Part shown: one piece after another, positions 8,129-16,417 of the stretch
How the letters are laid out: each line of letters begins with the position of its first letter
Numbering within the stretch: position 1 is the stretch's first letter
Assembly: GCA_946482425.1 (NCBI GenBank)
Contig: CAMLRO010000005.1
Span: 1 to 43,524, forward strand
Length of the DNA: 43,524 nucleotides
From: an uncultured Lactobacillus sp.
GTDB taxonomy: Bacteria; Bacillota; Bacilli; Lactobacillales; Lactobacillaceae
Direction: 5' to 3'
Position numbers and translations under genes: made by a program
The notes under the pieces: generated by a model
What the model was told of the DNA's origin: nothing
Databases searched by the model: none
The model's input: only the letters and a program-made list of their open reading frames with translations

Positions 8129-9386
8129 TATTGCCTTCCTTTTCTAATTTTAATTGATTGTTGTCAAACATTTTGAAGAATGGATAGTATATGGCAAGCG
8201 AAATCAAGATATTGATTATGCACAAAACTATTGCGCGCCAGTCAAAGCCGGTAGACATCCAGGCACCAATAGGTCCAGGAAGCGTCCAAGCAACTACAGC
8301 TCTAGTGTATGCCACCAGGTGCAATTTCATTGCGCCATAGGTTACGGCCGCCATTGCAGTAGGGGCTAAGACAAATGGGATTGCAAAATACGGGTTCATG
8401 ATGATTGGAATACCAAAAATTAATGGTTCATTAATGTTAAAAATAGCAGGAAGAATTGTTACTGTACCCATTGCTTTACTGAATTTTGATTTACTAAAGA
8501 AAAGTAGGAGTATAGATAATGACAGGGTAGCGCCTGCACCACCAATCCAGACAAACCATTGGAAGAATTGCTCGGTCATAAAGTGTACAGGAGCTTGACC
8601 ATGGGCAATTGCTGTTACATTGGCATTAAGGTTGGCATACCAGTATGGGTAAAGAATAGGGGTTGCGATAACCATACCGTGAACGCCGAACAGCCAAACA
8701 ATTGTAATCAGTAAGACTGGGATAATAGCTGATAGGAAAGTGTCACGACCAAAGTATCCAATTGGGGAGAAGACCCAAGTCAAAATCTTATTGATATCTA
8801 ATTTGAATATTTCTTTCAGAATAAACGAAACGACAATGATTAAAACACCTGGTATCAAGGCACTGAAAGATTTTCCGACAGCTGCCGGAACACCGTTAGG
8901 CATCTTAATAACTAAGTTGTGCTGGTTAAAGAACCGCACTATTTCAGTAGCAAAAATAGCACAAAGTATGGCAGTAAATAAACCTTGAGCGCCCATGTTA
9001 CCGATTGAAACGTAGGTACCTGCTGCCAAACCAGCTTTAGGCTTGTTTAAAACCATAGGTTCAATAGCTAAAATGAAAAAAGACATTTCAGCTAAAACGC
9101 TGGTTGATATTGGATCAACTTTGTAATATTTTGACAAATGAGATGTGATTGAAAAAACACAGTAAATAGCCATTAGGTTAATGGAATAATACATTGGCAC
9201 CGATAGCATGGCTGCATAAGGCTTAATAAAATTATTCCATGAAGCAATTGGCAAGTTTAACAGGATAGTAAAGAAGGAGCCGATAATTGAAACAGGGATG
9301 ATTACCGACATTCCGTCCCTAATAGCAGTTAGATAGCGGTTGTTGGCAATTTGCCCCATCTTTGCGGAAATGGCATCATAACTCAT
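8094..9386 (-). CDS. PTS EIIC, lactose/cellobiose/chitobiose family
   Basis: The membrane permease of the sugar PTS, 430 residues with about ten hydrophobic segments. The N-terminus (MGQIANNRYLTAIRDGMSVIIPVSIIGS) and the NEPLIFGIPIIMNPYF block are hallmarks of the family; the NEP Glu lies in the sugar site. It overlaps IIB by 4 bases (ATGA) and the DUF871 gene by 35. It moves and phosphorylates a beta-disaccharide-like substrate, whose identity cannot be read from the sequence. Confidence 0.93.
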   Translation of the reverse strand: MSYDAISAKMGQIANNRYLTAIRDGMSVIIPVSIIGSFFTILLNLPIASWNNFIKPYAAMLSVPMYYSINLMAIYCVFSITSHLSKYYKVDPISTSVLAEMSFFILAIEPMVLNKPKAGLAAGTYVSIGNMGAQGLFTAILCAIFATEIVRFFNQHNLVIKMPNGVPAAVGKSFSALIPGVLIIVVSFILKEIFKLDINKILTWVFSPIGYFGRDTFLSAIIPVLLITIVWLFGVHGMVIATPILYPYWYANLNANVTAIAHGQAPVHFMTEQFFQWFVWIGGAGATLSLSILLLFFSKSKFSKAMGTVTILPAIFNINEPLIFGIPIIMNPYFAIPFVLAPTAMAAVTYGAMKLHLVAYTRAVVAWTLPGPIGAWMSTGFDWRAIVLCIINILISLAIYYPFFKMFDNNQLKLEKEGNNEGDISLSEQK

Positions 9387-9694
9387 TTTTCAGCCTCCTG
9401 GTTAACTAATTCGTACAACTGATTGATTTTAGCTGGCGTGTACATGGTCATGGGAATAAGAATAAATTTGGTATTTTTCTTAGCAGCTTCTTCTTCGAAG
9501 TCTTTTTTCTTAAAGGAAACTTGAGGGGCTAGAAGAATAAATTGATAATCTTCTTCATTCAAGTCGTCAGGCACCTTATCAATGCTGGTTTCATGAACTG
9601 TCCAATTTTGCCCATGTTTAGCTGCTTCATTTTGTAATGCGGTTGCTAACAGGGATGAACTCATACCACCACCACATGCTAGTAATATCTTCAT
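9383..9694 (-). CDS. PTS EIIB, lactose/cellobiose/chitobiose family
   Basis: A 103-residue cytosolic phosphocarrier. The N-terminal MKILLACGGGMSSSLLA is the IIB-Lac P-loop with phosphorylated Cys7. I start it at the ATG at 9692-9694, preceded by TAAGGAGG; a longer frame to 9724 would run through this RBS and the operator region. First structural gene of the operon, 143 bases downstream of its LacI gene. Confidence 0.93.
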   Translation of the reverse strand: MKILLACGGGMSSSLLATALQNEAAKHGQNWTVHETSIDKVPDDLNEEDYQFILLAPQVSFKKKDFEEEAAKKNTKFILIPMTMYTPAKINQLYELVNQEAEK

Positions 9695-9711
9695 AATTTT
9701 CCTCCTTATAA

Positions 9712-9723
9712 TGAATCGTTTCA
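9712..9723. promoter_or_regulatory. LacI-type operator 1 of the fucosidase/PTS operon
   Basis: TGAATCGTTTCA is a near-perfect palindrome centred on CG, as LacI-family proteins prefer. It lies between the IIB start and the LacI gene. A second copy with the same half-sites is 66 bases away, centre to centre. Confidence 0.55.
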
Positions 9724-9777
9724 AATTTGTTAAAAACTAATAAATGTTGCACTAATAAATTAATATTTAGATCAAAA

Positions 9778-9789
9778 TGAAACATTTCA
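9778..9789. promoter_or_regulatory. LacI-type operator 2 of the fucosidase/PTS operon
   Basis: TGAAACATTTCA has perfect TGAAA/TTTCA half-sites around CA. With operator 1 it brackets the region where the IIB promoter must lie; a minus-strand TTGAAA that could act as -35 overlaps it. I could not find a clean -10. Confidence 0.5.
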
Positions 9790-9837
9790 AATTACAGATA
9801 AATTATATTACCATATTCCGCTTATCGCAATTGCTTT

Positions 9838-10812
9838 CTACATTTTGTGAAAAATATTATTACAATAGATTGTTTGATAATTAGCTTGGTTTGACTTAGT
9901 CAATCTGTTAATTAATAACTTGCCGGCAGTGTTGCCAATTTGATCTAGAGGCTGTTCAATTGAGCTGATACCGGGATAAAAAATGTCATTAATAAAAAAG
10001 TGATCATAAATCAAAAATTTGATATTTTTATTACATCCTTTTTGGTAATAAGCTTTGATTGCACCCAAAGACATATAATAATTAATAACAAATATTGCAT
10101 CTAAATCTTTATTTTGATTGCTGAGATAATTAAATCCGTCATAACCAGATTTGATGGTATAATCGCCAGACCAAATGTACTTTTTACGCAAAGGTATATT
10201 ATTTTGCAATAAGGCGTCTTCATAGCCTTGCTGCCTTTTTCGGGTAATATAATTATCCACCGAACCTGTAATGATGCCGATGTTGCGGTAACCCTTTTTA
10301 ATTAGATAATTAATGCCCGTTTTTGAAGATTCATAATTATTAACTACTACCGCATCTGATTCAAGCCCTTTAATCGGGGCGTCAATTGCGACAATGGGGA
10401 TGTTCGTTTTGCTAATCTTATTGAGCATCGGCGTCACTTTATCTTGGTGGAAAACGACTAGGGCATCTATTGACCTGTTAATTAAAAAATCAATTTTTTG
10501 CTCAAGGCGTTTTTTATCATCATGATAATCACAGACAATGATGCTGTAGCCAAATTGTTCTACATAAGTTTCAATCGCAGAAACGATTGACATGGAAAAA
10601 TAATCGGTTAATTGATTAATGACAATTCCGATTGACATGGTTTTATTTTTCTTTAAACCGCTGGCTATAATATTTTGATGATAATCTAATTCTTTCATAG
10701 CCTGTTTTATGCGTTGAGCTGTGACTTTCTTTTGCTGTTTACCGTTGAGATAATTTGAAACCGAGCCAATTGATACACCAGCTAATGTTGCCACATCTTT
10801 AACTGTTGCCAC
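9838..10812 (-). CDS. LacI-family regulator of the fucosidase/PTS operon
   Basis: Residues 1-55 form the LacI helix-turn-helix and hinge (MATVKDVATLAGVSIGSVSNYLNG, then the YHQNIIASGL hinge helix). The rest is a periplasmic-binding-protein-like effector domain (IGIVINQLTDYF, ALVVFHQ, RNIGIITGSVDNY, ISSIEQPLDQIG). Total 324 residues, slightly short of the usual 330-340. The start codon is GTG with GAGG eight bases upstream. It precedes the PTS genes on the same strand, and two palindromes lie just downstream. The inducer is probably the imported phosphosugar or a product of it. Confidence 0.9.
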   Translation of the reverse strand: MATVKDVATLAGVSIGSVSNYLNGKQQKKVTAQRIKQAMKELDYHQNIIASGLKKNKTMSIGIVINQLTDYFSMSIVSAIETYVEQFGYSIIVCDYHDDKKRLEQKIDFLINRSIDALVVFHQDKVTPMLNKISKTNIPIVAIDAPIKGLESDAVVVNNYESSKTGINYLIKKGYRNIGIITGSVDNYITRKRQQGYEDALLQNNIPLRKKYIWSGDYTIKSGYDGFNYLSNQNKDLDAIFVINYYMSLGAIKAYYQKGCNKNIKFLIYDHFFINDIFYPGISSIEQPLDQIGNTAGKLLINRLTKSNQANYQTIYCNNIFHKM

Positions 10813-10917
10813 TTTTATGACCTCTTTTAAAACTGTTAGAATAATAAAATTGTTATTACATTCATGATTTAAATATAAAAATTAAGTTAGTTAAAAAATA
10901 ATCCGCATTTCTAAATA

Positions 10918-10953
10918 CATAATAAAAGTATTGGCCTATACAAGTCCAATACT
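10918..10953 (-). terminator. Terminator of the gatD-like gene
   Basis: AGTATTGG (10927-10934) pairs with CCAATACT (10946-10953), and on the minus strand CTTTTATT follows. It lies about 50 bases past the gatD-like stop codon. Confidence 0.65.
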
Positions 10954-10999
10954 CACACATTAAATATTTGATTTTAAATAGTTTGCGGATAGCTATTTG

Positions 11000-11674
11000 T
11001 TATTGGGCATTTACCCGCTCATTATGCCATTCTAAAATCATTTTGACTATGGCATTCGCAACATTTAAGTTTTTTAATATTGGGCCATGAGAATATGTTC
11101 CAATAAAATTGCGGTAACGCAAACCTTCAACGTGGTCTTGGGGATTGTTGCCATAGCCTTCAATCATTTCGCCAAGAGGATGCAGCTTGTCTTTGTCATC
11201 AAAATAGGTTTGGCCCGAATGATTTTCAAAGGCTTTGACTTCACCCCATTCACTCATATAGCGGGTATCGCCAATCATGCGTTTGTCTGCTTTAAAGACA
11301 GTATGAAATGGTAGAATATCTAACCCTTTAATTGTGACGCCAGCATTAGTTTTGTAATAAGTGCCTACGAGCTGATAGCCGCCACAGACACCTAACATAG
11401 GTTTGCCTTCATTAATATACTTGGTTAATGTTTCCTTATGACGCGGTAAATCTTTGGCAACAACTGTCTGTTCAAAATCTTGTCCGCCGCCAAAAAAGAT
11501 AAAGTCATAGTCAAAAGCATTAAATTTAGCGCCAAGAGAAATATTATCAACTTGTGTGTGATAGTTTTGCTTTTTAAGTAAAAAACTAATAATTTTAACA
11601 TCGCCTGAATCACCATAAGTATTCATCAGGTCTTCGTATAAGTATGCAACTTTGATTGTTTTATTCGTCATCAT
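11000..11674 (-). CDS. gatD: GatD-like type 1 glutamine amidotransferase
   Basis: A class I glutaminase domain of the CobB/CobQ-like group. GatD supplies ammonia to MurT, which amidates the D-Glu of lipid II. The nucleophile is in LGVCGGYQ (C97), the catalytic His in TYSHGP (H196), and the FGGGQDFEQ segment is typical; 224 residues is a little below the usual length of about 240. RBS GAGG eight bases before ATG, with a second ATG next. Unlike the usual murT-gatD pair, no Mur-ligase gene lies beside it: a kinase is upstream and a terminator plus a LacI gene downstream. It may be a second copy or have a partner elsewhere. Confidence 0.8.
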   Translation of the reverse strand: MMTNKTIKVAYLYEDLMNTYGDSGDVKIISFLLKKQNYHTQVDNISLGAKFNAFDYDFIFFGGGQDFEQTVVAKDLPRHKETLTKYINEGKPMLGVCGGYQLVGTYYKTNAGVTIKGLDILPFHTVFKADKRMIGDTRYMSEWGEVKAFENHSGQTYFDDKDKLHPLGEMIEGYGNNPQDHVEGLRYRNFIGTYSHGPILKNLNVANAIVKMILEWHNERVNAQ

Positions 11675-11736
11675 GCACCAACCTCTATTATCTTGTTTAA
11701 AGTATATCTTAATAGCTAGAAGTGGGCAAAGAATAG

Positions 11737-12549
11737 TTATTTAAGATTTTGCTGCGCTGCAAAATGATTGATTGGTCCATATTTTGAGCCAACTTCAATG
11801 GGATGAGCAATAGCTTCGTACGTGAAGTCCTTAGCAGTTTGCACACTGTCAATAATGGTCTGCCCCTTGGCTAGTTCAGCAGCAATCACGGCAGAAAGGG
11901 TATCACCCGTACCGTTAATTCTGTTTGTGTTGATAAAAGGCTTAGAAAATTCATGGAATTTGCCGTCTGCCGTAAGCAATATGTCAGTTACTTGCGACTG
12001 GTTGGAGTTGTCGTGGCGGCCTTTCATCAATACGTTTTTGGCCCCCATATTGTGCAGCTTTTTAGCGCCTGCATAAATTTCATCCTTGCTATCCAAATTC
12101 AAACCAGTCAATTTTTGCTGCTCGTAAAAGTTAGGTGTGATAATGTCGGCAAGCGGCATTAACTGCTCAAGAAAGGCGTTATAAGCGTCGTCATCAAGCA
12201 GAGTGTCACCATGTTTGGTCATTATCACCGGATCAAGCACGATTTTACCCATATCATATTTGCGCAAATTAGCAGCGACACAGGCAATGACTTCCTTGTT
12301 AGCCAGCATACCTGTTTTAAGCGCACTAATTTTAAAATCATCATTTAAAACGTCAAATTGCTTTTGAATAAAAGAAATAGGCATGACTTCTTGAGCATAA
12401 ATTCCAGTAGTGTTTCCAGCTACAGCAGCTGTTAAAAGGCCCATACCGTATACTTGGCGGGCATAAAATGAATGCAGGTCAGCAGTCATACCAGCGCTGC
12501 CATCGCTATCGTTGCCGGCAATTGTTAAAGCAATAATTTCTTTTCTCAT
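11737..12549 (-). CDS. ThiD/PdxK-type kinase (pyridoxine or HMP kinase)
   Basis: A second ribokinase-fold kinase of the ThiD family, 270 residues. It shows LTIAGNDSDGSAGMTADLHS, AVAGNTTGI, KTGMLANKEV, DPVIMTKHGD, TPNFYEQQ and INGTGDTLSA. In Bacilli such paralogues outside thi operons are often PdxK, making pyridoxal/pyridoxine phosphate. The first glycine loop reads NDSDGSAG where the window's ThiD has TDSGGGAG, and the anion-hole motif has Asp rather than the Cys seen in ThiD and PdxK of other Bacilli. It lies 62 bases upstream of gatD on the same strand. RBS GAGG, ten bases from ATG. Confidence 0.8.
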   Translation of the reverse strand: MRKEIIALTIAGNDSDGSAGMTADLHSFYARQVYGMGLLTAAVAGNTTGIYAQEVMPISFIQKQFDVLNDDFKISALKTGMLANKEVIACVAANLRKYDMGKIVLDPVIMTKHGDTLLDDDAYNAFLEQLMPLADIITPNFYEQQKLTGLNLDSKDEIYAGAKKLHNMGAKNVLMKGRHDNSNQSQVTDILLTADGKFHEFSKPFINTNRINGTGDTLSAVIAAELAKGQTIIDSVQTAKDFTYEAIAHPIEVGSKYGPINHFAAQQNLK

Positions 12550-12605
12550 TATTATGTATCCTCATTTTAATAAAAGCTCTATGTAACCAGTATAACTTAA
12601 AATAA

Positions 12606-12634
12606 CTATAATGTTATAATTATTTCTTGTAAAA
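12606..12634 (-). promoter_or_regulatory. Promoter of the ThiD/PdxK-type kinase gene
   Basis: On the minus strand TTTACA (12629-12634), a 17-base spacer and TATAGT (12606-12611). Its -35 overlaps the -35 of the divergent glpK promoter. Confidence 0.6.
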
Positions 12635-12655
12635 GCACTGCTGGGTAGTAAAATT
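12628..12655 (+). promoter_or_regulatory. Promoter of the glpK-phosphatase operon
   Basis: TTGTAA (12628-12633), a 16-base spacer and TAAAAT (12650-12655), about 35 bases upstream of the glpK start. It overlaps the divergent kinase promoter head to head. Confidence 0.55.
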
Positions 12656-12688
12656 AACTTAAATCGCTTTCTTTTGGAGAGGATACGT

Positions 12689-14191
12689 ATGGTAAAAAAA
12701 TATATTATGGCAATTGATGAAGGGACTACTTCAACTAGAGCAATGATCATTGATCATCAAGGTCAAAAAATAGCGTCTTCACAAAAAGAATTTCCCCAGT
12801 ATTTTCCCCAGCCCGGTTGGGTAGAGCACAACGCCGAAGAAATTTGGCATGCAGTACAAAGTACTATTGCTAATGCCATGATTAATTCTGGTGTGCGACC
12901 AGAGCAGATAGCGGCAATTGGTATTACTAATCAGCGTGAAACCACAGTTATTTGGGATAAAAAAACCGGCAAGCCTATTTATAACGCAATTGTTTGGCAG
13001 TCGCGCCAAACTACCGCGTTGGCTGAAAAATTAAAAAATGACGGTTTTAGTGACCTGATCCATCAGAAAACAGGGCTGATTATTGATCCGTACTTTAGTG
13101 CAACCAAAATTCGCTGGCTTTTAGATCATGTTGCAGGAGCACAAGAAAGGGCTGAAAAAGGTGAATTGCTTTTTGGCACCATTGATAGTTGGCTCTTATG
13201 GAATTTGACCAATGGCGAAGTCCATGTGACCGATTATACTAATGCTTCCAGAACCATGCTTTTTAATATTCATGATCTAAAATGGGATGATGACATCTTA
13301 AAGCTGCTCAATATCCCTCAAGCAATGTTACCGGAAGTAAAGTCTAATTCTGAAATATACGGTTATACTAAGTCTTATACTTTTTTCGGGGGCAAAGTGC
13401 CAATAGCCGGCATTGCTGGGGATCAGCAGGCAGCCTTATTTGGTCAGCTGGCCTTGAAGAAGGGTATGGTAAAGAATACTTATGGCACTGGTTCATTTAT
13501 TGTGATGAACACGGGAAATGAACCGACAGAATCGGATAATAATCTGTTGACAACTATTGCTTATGGTCTAAATGGTGAAATTTCTTATGCTTTAGAGGGC
13601 TCTATTTTTGTTTCCGGCAGTGCGATCCAGTGGCTGCGCGACTCCATGAAAATAATCAAGACAGCTGCAGATTCAGAAAAAGCGGCCAAGCAGTCAAAGT
13701 CTGAAAATGAGGTTTATGTTGTTCCGGCATTTACCGGCTTGGGCGCGCCATACTGGGATTCGGAAGCACGTGGCGCCGTTTTTGGCATCACACGGGGAAC
13801 AAACAACTACGATTTTATCAAGGCAACGTTGCAATCGCTGGCCTATCAAACACGTGATGTAGTTGACACGATGCAAGAAGATTCGGGCATTACAATTCCT
13901 ACTTTACGCGTTGACGGTGGTGCATCAAATAACGATTATTTGTTGCAATTTCAATCTGATATTTTAGGAATCAAAATAGAACGTGCTCAAGTATTGGAAA
14001 CAACCTCAATGGGTGCAGCTTTCTTAGCTGGACTAGCTGTTGGTTATTGGCAAAACGTTGAGGAATTAAAGGATATTTTTGTTGTAGGTAAAACCTTTGC
14101 TCCGCAAATGTCACAGAGTGAAAGAGAAAATCTCTATCATGGCTGGAAGAAAGCAGTTAAAGCTACTCAAGTATTTGCGCATGACAAATAA
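12689..14191 (+). CDS. glpK: Glycerol kinase
   Basis: Phosphorylates glycerol to glycerol 3-phosphate. It is a 500-residue FGGY kinase with the ATP phosphate loop IDEGTTSTR (10-17), glycerol-site residues R83-E84 (NQRET), W103, Y135 and D245-Q246 ([10 protein letters not shown]), and the C-terminal [16 protein letters not shown] start it at ATG 12689 with GGAGAGG six bases upstream; the earlier TTG lies inside that RBS. The His that HPr phosphorylates in Bacillus/Enterococcus GlpK (the YHFFG or YHFYG segment, His230/232) is replaced by Thr231 (SYTFFGG). No glpO or glpF follows; instead a tyrosine phosphatase gene lies 21 bases downstream. Confidence 0.93.
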   Translation: MVKKYIMAIDEGTTSTRAMIIDHQGQKIASSQKEFPQYFPQPGWVEHNAEEIWHAVQSTIANAMINSGVRPEQIAAIGITNQRETTVIWDKKTGKPIYNAIVWQSRQTTALAEKLKNDGFSDLIHQKTGLIIDPYFSATKIRWLLDHVAGAQERAEKGELLFGTIDSWLLWNLTNGEVHVTDYTNASRTMLFNIHDLKWDDDILKLLNIPQAMLPEVKSNSEIYGYTKSYTFFGGKVPIAGIAGDQQAALFGQLALKKGMVKNTYGTGSFIVMNTGNEPTESDNNLLTTIAYGLNGEISYALEGSIFVSGSAIQWLRDSMKIIKTAADSEKAAKQSKSENEVYVVPAFTGLGAPYWDSEARGAVFGITRGTNNYDFIKATLQSLAYQTRDVVDTMQEDSGITIPTLRVDGGASNNDYLLQFQSDILGIKIERAQVLETTSMGAAFLAGLAVGYWQNVEELKDIFVVGKTFAPQMSQSERENLYHGWKKAVKATQVFAHDK

Positions 14192-14212
14192 AAACATAGG
14201 GAGGTAAGAAGA

Positions 14213-14983
14213 TTGGCACACGATCGCATAGTTGCATTAGACGGCCCAATGAATTTTCGGGATGTTGGCGGCTATCAAAATGCGGCTGGCAAAACAGTTA
14301 AATGGAATAAAATTTATCGTTCGGATTCGCTTAGTTCGCTAACGGCAAAAGATCAGGTTAAATTGGCCAAGTTGCGGGTCACTGTCGATTGTGATTTGCG
14401 CTCTGAATATGAAAAATCTTCCTCGCCTGATAATCCCTGGCCTGAGGTGGAATACGTTGATTTACCAATATATTCTGACGGCATCAGTGACAGGCAGGAT
14501 AATCGGGTCTACCGCTTTTTGCATCATATTCCCAATATGCAAAATAACTTTATTGGGCGTATATACCAGCAAACTTTATTAAGTTCACATAGTCAGGAAA
14601 TGTTTGCACGCGTTTTTGCGGAACTACTGGAATTGCCGGCAGATGAAGCTTTAGTTTATCACTGTAGTGCCGGAAAGGATAGAACCGGTATGGTTTCGGC
14701 ATTGATTTTAATGGCTCTGGGTATTGATGATGATACGATTGCCCGCGATTATTTATTAACTAACGAACTTTATGACTTTGCTGTTTCAAGACAACTGCCA
14801 AGTAATGATGAAATTACCCAAATGGTTTCTAAGATGAATGTCACTAAAGGAGAAGGTATTGCCATTCGCGGTATTACAGAAACTGTTCGTGGCGGTTGGG
14901 GCGGGTTTTCCACCTTTTTTACCAAAGTTCTGGGTTTTAGTGCTGAAGACTTAGCCCAACTGCAGCGTATGTATTTGGAATAG
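14213..14983 (+). CDS. Tyrosine-protein phosphatase
   Basis: A cysteine-based phosphatase of the bacterial tyrosine phosphatase family (Pfam Y_phosphatase3 type), 256 residues. It begins LDGPMNFRDVGGY and carries the P-loop HCSAGKDRTG (C151, R157). D89 in YSDGISD is a possible general acid. The start codon is TTG, chosen because GGGAGG lies eight bases upstream and no ATG fits. It is cotranscribed with glpK, 21 bases apart. The natural substrate is not evident; members of this family act on phosphotyrosine proteins or phosphoinositides. Confidence 0.88.
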   Translation: MAHDRIVALDGPMNFRDVGGYQNAAGKTVKWNKIYRSDSLSSLTAKDQVKLAKLRVTVDCDLRSEYEKSSSPDNPWPEVEYVDLPIYSDGISDRQDNRVYRFLHHIPNMQNNFIGRIYQQTLLSSHSQEMFARVFAELLELPADEALVYHCSAGKDRTGMVSALILMALGIDDDTIARDYLLTNELYDFAVSRQLPSNDEITQMVSKMNVTKGEGIAIRGITETVRGGWGGFSTFFTKVLGFSAEDLAQLQRMYLE

Positions 14984-15014
14984 CAAAAATAGCCAGTAAA
15001 GTTTTAGACCAAGC

Positions 15015-15047
15015 AAAAAAGCCGCACATTATGTGCGACTTTTTTTA
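15015..15047. terminator. Bidirectional terminator between the phosphatase and MATE genes
   Basis: AAAAAGCCGCACA pairs with TGTGCGACTTTTT (one mismatch), with T-runs on both strands. It separates two converging transcripts. Confidence 0.85.
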
Positions 15048-15075
15048 TTTGAAGTTTAAATTAGGTAAATAATTT

Positions 15076-16416
15076 TTACATGTAATGATATTTCGTACGT
15101 GCCTTAAATAAGAAGAAGACGGATATAATTGCAGTAAATGCTTCAGCAACTGTTAAAGCGATCCAAATACCATTACCGCCAAAGATCATTGGTAACACAA
15201 TTAAACAAAGAATTGGCATTACTAATGACCGGCTAATTGAGATAACTAAAGGCATCATTGTATCATTGAATGCTGTTAACATGTCCTGAATACAAATATT
15301 TATACCCACAAAAACAAAGCATGTCGCAAAGAGCAGCCATTTTTGCTTACCCAAGATAAATTCTGGTGAGTTAGGTGATACGTAAATGCGCAGCACCGGA
15401 TAAGCCATAAACCATGAGCCAACTCCGAACACAATTAATAAAACGAGGCAGGCTTTGACGTACTTCTTGAAAATATCTTTAATTTTGACGTAATTCTTTT
15501 CACCAATCAGATAACTGAAAATAGGACCAACGCCTTTACCGTAACCTAAGAATGGTGCTAAGAATAAGAACTGTGCGTAGAGGTAAATGGCGGCAACAGC
15601 TACGCCTTTTTCGCCGTAAAATTTCATTGCCTGAATATTATAGACGGCAGTCATAACAGCAGTAGCAGCACTGTAGACAAAGTCAGCCAAACCTAACTTA
15701 AAACATTCCCAAATTTCTCCAGGCGTTGCCTTTGGCGCTGCGTAGTGTAATGAATTTTTGTGAGAAATAACGGCAACCAGTGACAAGATGGCTGAGAAAG
15801 CTACACCAGTGTTAAAGCCAAGTGCTGCACCGGCTGTGCCCATGTGCCAAACAGCCTGGTAAAGAAAGTCGGCTGCTAAAGTGACCAGACCACCGGCAAT
15901 TGTGATAACCATACAATAAGTTGGTTTACCAGCTACCAATAGCCACATTTGGAAGTCGAGCTGAATACAATAAACAATCATAAAGTACTTATGTACTGAC
16001 CAATAAGTTGCGCATACAGGAGCCAGTTTGGCATCAGCCCCAAGCATGAGCCAGACGTTATTGCCCATTAATGTAACGATAATTACCCAAACCAAAGTAA
16101 TTAAAACTGAGCTAATAAGCATAAAAGTAAACAGCTGGTTGGCTTCTTTATCACGTTTTTCACCCATCATTTTGCCTAATACGGCAGTAGAACCGCCGGA
16201 AATCAAAAATGATATGGCTTCAATTACCGCCTGTACCGGGTAAATAATATTGATAGCAGATAGAGTAGCCGTACTATTGAAATTTGTCGCGATGGCCGTA
16301 TCAAAGATTTGATAAATACCTGTCCATAATTGCAGCAAAATGGAGGGTACACCAAACATGAAAAGGGCGAAAAAGGTAAAATCGCGTGCTAATCGGTTAG
16401 TTTTTTCTTCTGCCAT
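15076..16416 (-). CDS. MATE-family efflux transporter
   Basis: A 446-residue membrane protein with about 12 hydrophobic segments in two similar halves. Typical MATE segments are GVPSILLQLWTGIYQIFDTAIAT at the N-terminus, SFLISGGSTAVLGKMMGEK near residues 90-108 and GYGKGVGPIFSYLIGEKN near 290-308. These proteins export drugs or small metabolites against Na+ or H+. I start it at ATG 16414-16416; only one base separates it from the amidohydrolase stop codon, so the two are one operon and probably translationally coupled. The amidohydrolase substrate or product may be the cargo. Confidence 0.9.
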   Translation of the reverse strand: MAEEKTNRLARDFTFFALFMFGVPSILLQLWTGIYQIFDTAIATNFNSTATLSAINIIYPVQAVIEAISFLISGGSTAVLGKMMGEKRDKEANQLFTFMLISSVLITLVWVIIVTLMGNNVWLMLGADAKLAPVCATYWSVHKYFMIVYCIQLDFQMWLLVAGKPTYCMVITIAGGLVTLAADFLYQAVWHMGTAGAALGFNTGVAFSAILSLVAVISHKNSLHYAAPKATPGEIWECFKLGLADFVYSAATAVMTAVYNIQAMKFYGEKGVAVAAIYLYAQFLFLAPFLGYGKGVGPIFSYLIGEKNYVKIKDIFKKYVKACLVLLIVFGVGSWFMAYPVLRIYVSPNSPEFILGKQKWLLFATCFVFVGINICIQDMLTAFNDTMMPLVISISRSLVMPILCLIVLPMIFGGNGIWIALTVAEAFTAIISVFFLFKARTKYHYM

Positions 16417-16417
16417 G

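Noticed and set aside
12562..12750. A 62-codon minus-strand open frame between the kinase and glpK
   Set aside because: It overlaps the two divergent promoters and the start of glpK and has no RBS.
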